Part shown: positions 57,321-64,000 of the stretch, piece by piece
Layout: each line of letters starts with the position of its first letter
Numbering within the stretch: the first letter of the stretch is position 1
Assembly (NCBI GenBank): GCA_945859605.1
Contig: OX243822.1
Span: 13,615,033-13,679,032 of the forward strand
DNA from: Lumbricus rubellus
Taxonomy: Eukaryota; Annelida; Clitellata; Crassiclitellata; Lumbricidae
Direction of reading: 5' to 3'
DNA: 64,000 bases
The notes under the pieces: model-generated
Seen by the model: the letters and a program-made list of their open reading frames with translations, nothing else
The model's database searches: none
What the model was told of the DNA's origin: nothing
Position numbers and translations under genes: made by a program

Positions 57321-58230
57321 ACAACCGGTGATTTGGACTCAGAGGCGTACGAGTTACGAAGGGACTGGCACTAACAAGCAAGGAGATAAGCAAGCGTACA
57401 TACAGACAGCCATCTATGTATATGCATACATTGATGCATATTAACTGCATACGTTCATGCAAACACTAATGCATCTGCACACAAAATGAATAACCATAAC
57501 TGTAACCCAGTCTGAAACAGATCCTAACCATTTCCCTGACCCTAACATTGACACCAAACCACAATCTAACCTTATACCCTGAAGTATACATATGCATAAT
57601 ACATATGCCCTGATTTACTTATAACCTGCAACACATTATAAGCTTAATACATAATACATTATGCATGTATGTGTGTCATGGGTCTGGGGTTTGGATTGGG
57701 TTATGGTTTGGTTAGCGTTGGGCTCAAGATGAGGGTTAGGAGCTATTAATTTTGTGGTTAGGGTTGGGAAAGAAATACACTGGCCTCGTTGTACACAGTA
57801 CACACTCTCTGTAGCGAATTTGCAACTCTCTGGTTTTACAGAATGCCTATAAACATATAGTCCTGCATACTATCATACATGCATGCAAGCATGACGTCCA
57901 TATACACGTGCATATACCTACGGGTAATATGTGCATATAGGCCTACATGTACACGCCTATGTGCGTAAGCTTTATACATACACGCGCATATAAACAGAGA
58001 CACTATAGCAATCAAGGGTTGTGACCTTTTCTACGCGACAACCTGTCAGTTATGCTGCCGGCATAATCCGCTCTCTCCAGCCCCTGTGGCGCCCTCTATC
58101 TAACGGAAGCGAAAGAGAAAAAAACGGATCGTAAAGTCCCTCAATTTCCACGAGACGTAGCACAGCCCAGCGCATGCATATAAATGATTCACAGCAGCCA
58201 ACTCGTCGCCAGTGGGCCCGTATGTGTGAG
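57321..58230. other. non-coding, no feature recognised
   Basis: TGCATA-rich, with CCCTAAC words at 57500-57780. No supported exon. Confidence 0.4.
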
Positions 58231-58233
58231 GCG

Positions 58234-58622
58234 GTGTTTCTCTTACTCCTACATGTAGGCCTGTAGCCTAAGCTTAGCTTAAATCAGGGCTTTTTAAACG
58301 TGCAGTTGTACGCAAAATGTGCAGTTGTAGAAACACTTCTGTACAGTTAACACAACAAAAAGGTCATTGTCCTCCGATTAAAAGTAAATTATCATTGAAG
58401 GTGTTACCGTGTTTCTCTTACTCCTACTTGTATAAGCTTAGCTTAAATCAGGTCTTTTTAACGTGAAGCTGTACACAAAATGTGCAGTTGTAGAAGCACT
58501 TCTGTGCATCTAAAACTAGCAAAAAATGGTCATTGTACTCCGATTGGAAGTAATTTACCATTGACGATGGGAATGGAAATAAGGAGTTGTGCAGTTATAA
58601 AAATTCCTTAAAAACAGCCCTT
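58234..58622 (-). mobile_element. hAT MITE family 2, partly duplicated with its flank
   Basis: A MITE half starts at 58285 (cagggctttttaaacg). Then the flank 'gtgtttctcttactcctac' and the MITE start appear again about 175 bp on (58408 onward), followed by the complete remainder ending ccttaaaaacagccctt. Outer flanks gcttaaat / gctcaaat suggest the original 8-bp duplication. Confidence 0.75.
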
Positions 58623-58687
58623 GCTCAAATCTGGCCTATGCTAGAATAGTGAGTTAATTCCGTATGCATGGGTAGAGATTAGCGAAT

Positions 58688-58811
58688 CCTGTTCTGTTCT
58701 GTTCTCACCCATCCTCGATCCGAGGGTCGGCCCCAATGTGGCCTACAATGTTCTTCCAACGCTTCCCGTCCTCCGTCAGTCTTATCATTTCTCCCAATGT
58801 CAATCCAGTCC
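58688..58811 (-). mobile_element. short 5'-truncated LINE with perfect 10-bp duplication
   Basis: 124-bp insertion flanked by attagcgaat at 58678-58687 and 58812-58821. Minus frame: TGLTLGEMIRLTEDGKRWKN then IVGHIGADPRIEDG and stop, the ORF2 C-terminus of a non-LTR element, followed by a (GAACA)n tail. It interrupts an older repeat also present at 7465-7530. Confidence 0.88.
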
Positions 58812-58829
58812 ATTAGCGAATTATGCTAG

Positions 58830-59119
58830 GCATAAAGCTGCCTCGAGTCTCAGGTAGGAATATCCGGCTATGCCCATCCTGAACAATAGGAGGCCGTCTT
58901 TAGCTGGACCGCGTTAACAATATTATAGGCGGCCGAGTTGATGGTTGGCGTGCTGGGAAAACCTACTGGAAAAGACATTAAATTTCAGTGAATTCTTTTG
59001 CCTCAGTTTCATCAATATATTATCGAAGCTTCTTTCATGCGGCGCATTGTTTGGAATTAAAACGGGAAAATTATTTAAATGGATTTTAAAACGAAATCAC
59101 TGTTTGCTCGACAGAAGGT

Positions 59120-59195
<76 letters not shown>

Positions 59196-59696
59196 TATAC
59201 TAAGGCAGGGTTGAAAGTGAGCCGGGTCTGCTCGGGTCTGCGACCTAGTACTGATTTATCGCGACCTGTCTTTGCGGGGCTTAGTCAGGTCGCATGTCTA
59301 AATTTTAGGCATCGGCCTACTATTCATTCATCATAAACTCGTTATTGTTTTTACATCTACACTACATATAACGAATACTAACAAAGTTCGTCATATTTCC
59401 GATTTTAAAGATCAAAAGATAAACGTTAATTAAAATTTTATTCGGACTTTTAAGACAAATACTAAAAAAACAGGTCATCTGAACAGAAAAAAATGCAGGG
59501 ACAAATGGTGACAACGATATCCTCCAAGCCATCTTCAGCCCTGCCTTCTCCTCAATTTTCCTCCCCTCCCCCTTGTGGCATCCTGTGCTGTCTGCGTCGA
59601 ATCTCCCACGGTTAATAATCCCATCCTCAAACAGTCCTCCACCATATCCATCCATCGTTCACAGGAGAGAACTAGATTGAATACCTTACGGGACAA
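58830..59696. other. non-coding; (TA)n at 59121-59191
   Basis: No supported exon. A 71-bp TA run is the only clear feature. Confidence 0.5.
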
Positions 59697-59815
59697 TGGG
59701 AAGCCGACCCTAACGACGCCTGACTGATCCTAACCGACCCTCACGACGCCTGACTGACCATAACCGACCCTAACGGCGCCTGACCTTACCTTAACCGACA
59801 CACACGGTCCCCGAT
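59697..59815. mobile_element. telomere-like-core element, copy 4
   Basis: Three units of the ACCCTAACGACGCCTGACTGA type and the end cggtccccgatactgg match the 19821 and 18438 elements; the left end is decayed (ttacgggacaat). Confidence 0.55.
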
Positions 59816-59829
59816 ACTGGAATTACGCC

Positions 59830-60397
59830 GTTGTCTACACGGTTTTCAAAAGTCCTAAATGTTCAGATTCGAGTAATAACGGGGGTGGTAATGTCACATA
59901 CTGACATTAAGCATCATGTGTGAATGCACGAATGTAAGAATGCAAGTCGGCCTATGTTTATGTATATGTGTAAGTTCATGAGTATTTATTTGATAATGTA
60001 CATGATTATTTGTATACATCGATGTAAACAAATATATAGATAGCCTATATAAATTATATAATATTTAACAACGTACATGTACATGTATGTAGGCCTATAT
60101 ATACCCTATATTAATTATTTACTGTGTGAATGTATGAATGTGCATGTAAGAATGCATGTCGGCCTATGTTTATGTTTAGGGCCTATGTATTGTGTAAGTT
60201 CATGAATATTTATTTGATAATGTACAATGTATACATGATTATTTGTACATCGATGTAAACAAAATGTACACATTTTATATCCATATCCAATCCATCCATA
60301 TATAATTATATACACAAATATATAACAACGTACAGGTATATATAATAGAGTCTATTATATATAATTATATATATATATGATTATATATATGTATGAT
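59830..60397. other. non-coding with a local duplication
   Basis: The text 'tgtgaatg...aatgtaagaatgcaagtcggcctatgttta' (59920-60020) recurs, diverged, at 60123-60260 ('aatgcatgtcggcctatgttta...atgattatttgtacatcgatgtaaac'), an imperfect direct duplication of about 130 bp, offset about 205 bp. TA-rich sequence follows. Confidence 0.6.
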
Positions 60398-60783
60398 AAG
60401 GTACCATAAGTCGGGGTACAGTTTCCCCAGAAATCGCGCATAAAGACGTGAAGGGGAAAAAAAATTTTTAATCAAATTTGAGTTCTTGGTATTTTTAGCA
60501 GCAGGTGAAAAGGACTTTTAAGTTAATAACACTGATAATATTACATAATAGACAACACTGAGAATTGGTCGTGAACCTCTTGTAGGATAAATCGCTCAGA
60601 AGCGCTCCCAGTGTGCAAGACCCCACGATACTCATCGATGGAAATAAAGTGGCAATTTCTCATGTTCATCATTATAAGTCGGTCATTTATCATCCGACTT
60701 TTATCTGGTTTTCAGCAAAATGTTCAGCTCACTTAGCTGGTTTGTGAAGGCATAATAACTCCAAACCCGACTTATGGTACCTT
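60398..60783. mobile_element. MITE with 18-bp inverted repeats
   Basis: AAGGTACCATAAGTCGGG at the left and CCCGACTTATGGTACCTT at the right. Interior has 'cgctcagaagcgctcccag', also seen in LINE tails. No clear target duplication. Confidence 0.75.
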
Positions 60784-60839
60784 TTCATGAAGCGGGTCAC
60801 ATATCTGTATATGCTTAAGTAAAAGCTGGCGCATGTATA

Positions 60840-61124
60840 ATGGCGTTTGGGATTTGCTTCGGCGCTGTTTCTCCGACTTCCACTCATCGTATCTTGGCTA
60901 AATATCTGTTCGCTTCGTTGCCTAACTCGTCCCATGAGCTGCGTTCACGCGATGTGCCGACTCAGAGCCTGCAGGCCGAGGAACTGGAGAAACGACCGAA
61001 TAAGGATTCGGTCACTGTTCCATGCAGTCGCTGGAGAGAGTCGCCGAAAAGCGAGGTTGTGCGAATTGTATATGTGTCTCGGATTCGCACAGCTTTGATG
61101 CGATTAGGAGAGGCGTATGCTTGA
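60840..61124 (+). CDS. unassigned 94-codon open frame
   Basis: ATG-started (tataATGGCG), moderately GC-rich, encoding MAFGICFGAVSPTSTHRILA and on, ending LMRLGEAYA and stop. Composition is not low-complexity, but there is no recognised domain, no splice support, and other frames are open in part. It follows the 60398 MITE by 56 bases. May be chance. Confidence 0.2.
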   Translation: MAFGICFGAVSPTSTHRILAKYLFASLPNSSHELRSRDVPTQSLQAEELEKRPNKDSVTVPCSRWRESPKSEVVRIVYVSRIRTALMRLGEAYA

Positions 61125-61134
61125 GGTGCTCCAC

Positions 61135-61483
61135 TCATCCATCCATCCAAGTATGCATCCATTAATCCATACATTCATCCATTCGTCCATCCATCCGTTC
61201 GTCCGTCCGTCCATACATACATCCATCTATCCATCCATTTAACCATCCATCCATCCATCTATCCATCTATCCATCCGTCCTTCCATCGGTCCATCCGTCC
61301 TTCCATCTGTCCACCATCTATCCATCCGTCCTTCCATCTGTCTACCATCCATCCATCTAATTCTTTCCATCGGTTACAGACTTGGTAAACAGCGCATACA
61401 CACATAACACACATAATAATGCATACATGATATACATATACGCATATAAAACACACATAAACACAGATATTATGATACACATG

Positions 61484-61568
<85 letters not shown>

Positions 61569-62380
61569 CAGACAGAAAGACAGACAGACAGACGGACATA
61601 GACATGAAAACATAGAATAAAAAAGCAATGCACCCTGCTGACGCCAGCCTTGCCCCATGCACAGGTCACGTGATAGCACAGCCTGGCATTTCTAGTTTCC
61701 TAGATCTGATCTCGTCTCCTCCTCGTCGTCGTCGTCGTCGTCGTGTCTCTACTGCAGTCGCATCTATTATAATGGCATTTACTTGGAATAAGCAAACGAC
61801 CGATAGGCTATAATAATAGCGTGCAGGGATAGGCAGACAGGTATACGGACGGATGGATGGGCAGACACACGGTCAGGAAGATGAACAGACAGGCAGACGG
61901 AGGGACAGACACACACAGACAGACAAACAGACAGATAGATGGACAGACACACACAGGCAGACAGACAGACAGACAGATGGACAGGGACAGAGACAGATGG
62001 ACAGGCAGACAGGCAGATGGACAGGGACAGAGACGGATGAACAAACACAAAGACATGCGGAGAGACAGACAGACAGATAGATGGACAGACACACACAGAC
62101 AGACAGGCAGACAGGCAGATGGACAGGGACAGAGACAGATGGACAGACACAAAGACGTATACGCAGAGACAGACAGTCAAACTGACAGACAGACAGACAG
62201 ACAGATGATTAGACAGACGTACATGTACAAGCGGACGTACAGACAGGCAGACACAGACAGACACACGTAGATGGACGACCAATCATACATACACAGGGCT
62301 GGCAAGACAGACAGACAGACAGACAGCCAGACAGACACACAGCCAGACAGACAGACAGACTGAGGCGTATCATAGACGGT
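61135..62380. repeat. CCAT, AC/TA and CAGA simple-sequence region
   Basis: CCAT/CCGT units 61135-61355, AC then TA 61480-61532, GACA/GAGA 61535-61600, (TCG)n 61725-61742, and a long CAGA/GACAGATG block 61849-62365. Associated Cys-Leu-Ser-Val and Asp-Arg-Gln-Thr frames are artefacts. Confidence 0.92.
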
Positions 62381-62800
62381 CATATATAATCGCGACCAAA
62401 CGGGACTTCCTCGACGTCCCTGACCCGTCTCCGCACTGCCTTCGGTCGCCTGCATCAGAGCCACCGCCAACCGCGTGCAGGACCGACGCACGCCCATCGG
62501 CCAGGGACGGACGGACGGACGGTCGGGTTATATTAGTAGTCGATGCGTGGACGAAGGAGCCGGGCGAGGTGTGACCACCGCCGTCTATGCGAGCCTCACC
62601 GACCGATGCACCGACGGGCGACGGGTGCCTTGAACGGCGGGCGAGGGTGACTTGAGCGTCGGGCGAAGGGAGTTTTGAGCGGCGGGCGATCCTTCTGCAG
62701 TGTCACCTGGACGTCGTCGTTGAGCAGGCGCTGGTTGTGGGCGAACGTGTAACCGAGGCGTGTGCGGTGATAAAGGAACGCTGGAATGGAGCGAGTTGGC
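62381..62800. other. GC/CpG-rich segment with 22-bp imperfect repeats
   Basis: Distinctly more CpG-rich than its surroundings. Contains three imperfect units of ttgaacggcgggcgagggtg type at 62630-62690. Minus strand has two open frames (one includes GYTFAHNQRLLNDDVQ with donor-like gtccag|gtgaca at 62711-62703). Could be a promoter/CpG island or a coding exon; undecided. Confidence 0.4.
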
Positions 62801-63194
62801 GGAGTGGAAAGCGTTATGCGCTGTGAAGTAATGGAACGGAACCAGGGAAGTGGGAGATAATATTGTGTGGATTATTGGCATCCGCCTGTAGAGGAAATGC
62901 GGTGAACATTGAAGACGTTAAGTCTGAATAAAGTCAACGGAATGAGAGCGAAAAGTCGTTTGGTGTCGAAGCGATTTGTGTCTTTAAATAATATAATATT
63001 TGATGGAATAACTGAGGCGAAGATTACGATGTAGCGTTGAAGTAAATGAAAGAAAGATTATATTTAAGTAAACAAAGAAGGGAATTGAAGAAAGCTGAAA
63101 CGGAACTGAAACTGTCGGAAAAGATATCTTCATCGTTACTTTGTCATTGGATAACCATATTAACCGAAATTAACCGATTAGATCAGACATACAT

Positions 63195-63350
63195 CGGCTG
63201 TAAATTAGGACTCCGTCTGATGTAAATTAGAACTATATTTCCGCTGTAAATTAGGACTCCTTCCGCTGTAAATTAGGACTCCTTCCACTGTAAATTAGGA
63301 CTCCTTCCGATGTTCATTAGGCTTCCTGTCGAAGTCAATTAGGTTTGTTT
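63195..63350. repeat. tandem repeat of about 22 bp, seven diverged copies
   Basis: Unit ccgctgtaaattaggactcc recurs; the central three copies are near identical, edges decay (gatgttcattaggcttcc, gaagtcaattagg). Confidence 0.85.
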
Positions 63351-64000
63351 TGCAAGAGAATTATACCTATTTCAGACAATTTGCTGTGAAAAGGAAACAT
63401 CGCTATGCAGACAGCTATTACTGTAGTTTGGCGATCGTTCGCTTGACAGCAGCGCATGCAGTGTCAATTAAACTGCTACAGTGCTGGAGGGTATGATCAG
63501 TCATGATACACATGTAGATCGAGTCTCAGACTCAGAGGACCTTATAAAGAAACCGATCCAGACTTTTCTTATCGTCTTCTGGTGTCCCAGATCTTGGTTC
63601 ACTGGACTCTATAGGACTATACCACTCCAGGATGTCCTCGGTTTCAATCGGTTCGTGATTAACATTTTCAAGCCCATTCGTGAAAATAAATTATTATTAT
63701 TATTATTACTCATGATTGGAATTTGATCGAAAGTCTTTCGGGGCGACTATGACAATTATACGTCGGCGAAATTTCGTTGCTGCAAGTGAAGAAACGTTGC
63801 GACGAAGATATATTAATTTAAAGATACATGGGAAGATAATGATATACTATGCAGTGATCTTCGTGAAGTCGTGAAGATGCATGTCGTATGGATATCGGAT
63901 GTGAAAGATGTGATATGCCTTTTCCATAACTGCTCAACCACTCTAGTTCATCTGAATAGACGTTCCTATTGTGGATAGGTCTAGCGCTAGTGTACCTCCG
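63351..64000. other. non-coding to window end, no feature recognised
   Basis: An 81-codon open frame at 63481-63726 ends in an ATT repeat and has no recognised domain or good start context. Confidence 0.4.

Overview
This window is eukaryotic, gene-poor and very repeat-rich. It most likely comes from a marine invertebrate deuterostome, with an echinoderm the best guess. Reasons: intron-exon genes with GT/AG splice sites; tRNA-derived SINEs, LINE tails and many small inverted-repeat transposons; abundant TAGGCCTA and ACATGTA words; and an intact Ty3/gypsy retrotransposon with the integrase-before-reverse-transcriptase order known from the Gmr1 group of deuterostomes. The species call is inference. 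Prokaryotic features (operons, Shine-Dalgarno sites, CRISPR) are absent.

Layout. 1-7.3 kb: an unrecognised minus-strand gene seen as at least five good, mostly phase-0 exons (2193-6199), with a hAT-type MITE (4054-4585) and a SINE nearby. 7.3-15.7 kb: repeats only (LINE tails, SINEs, a MITE with perfect 8-bp target duplication, AAT/AC/AGTC microsatellites). 15.9-16.6 kb: a candidate compact two-exon minus-strand gene for an arginine-rich 69-residue protein. 17-27 kb: a dense transposon graveyard (SINEs, inverted-repeat elements with telomere-like cores, Harbinger and hAT MITEs, a foldback-like element, LINE endonuclease and 3' ends). 29.4-36.8 kb: a complete 7.38-kb Gmr1-like element on the minus strand, with seemingly identical 1010-bp LTRs and one uninterrupted 1625-residue gag-pol frame. 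37.2-37.5 kb: a cluster of palindromes, one perfect over 198 bp.

38.1-52.4 kb: the main host gene, a complete 13-exon plus-strand gene for a prolyl 4-hydroxylase alpha subunit (ER collagen hydroxylase). The splice phases close to a 532-residue protein (546 with an alternative acceptor) and the iron and 2-oxoglutarate ligands are present. Its introns hold MITEs, SINEs, a 20-copy 35-bp minisatellite derived from a LINE tail, long microsatellites and a 1.7-kb inverted-repeat element. 52.4-64 kb: mostly simple sequence, plus LINE 3' ends (one 124-bp insertion with a perfect 10-bp target duplication), a six-copy 30-bp minisatellite, a MITE, a GC-rich segment and one unassigned 94-codon frame.

The genes do not form a pathway. 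Most of the biology here is the P4HA gene and a layered record of transposition, including a SINE and a LINE family that share the same 3' tail. Exon boundaries were read by eye from splice signals and reading phase, without RNA or homology searches.
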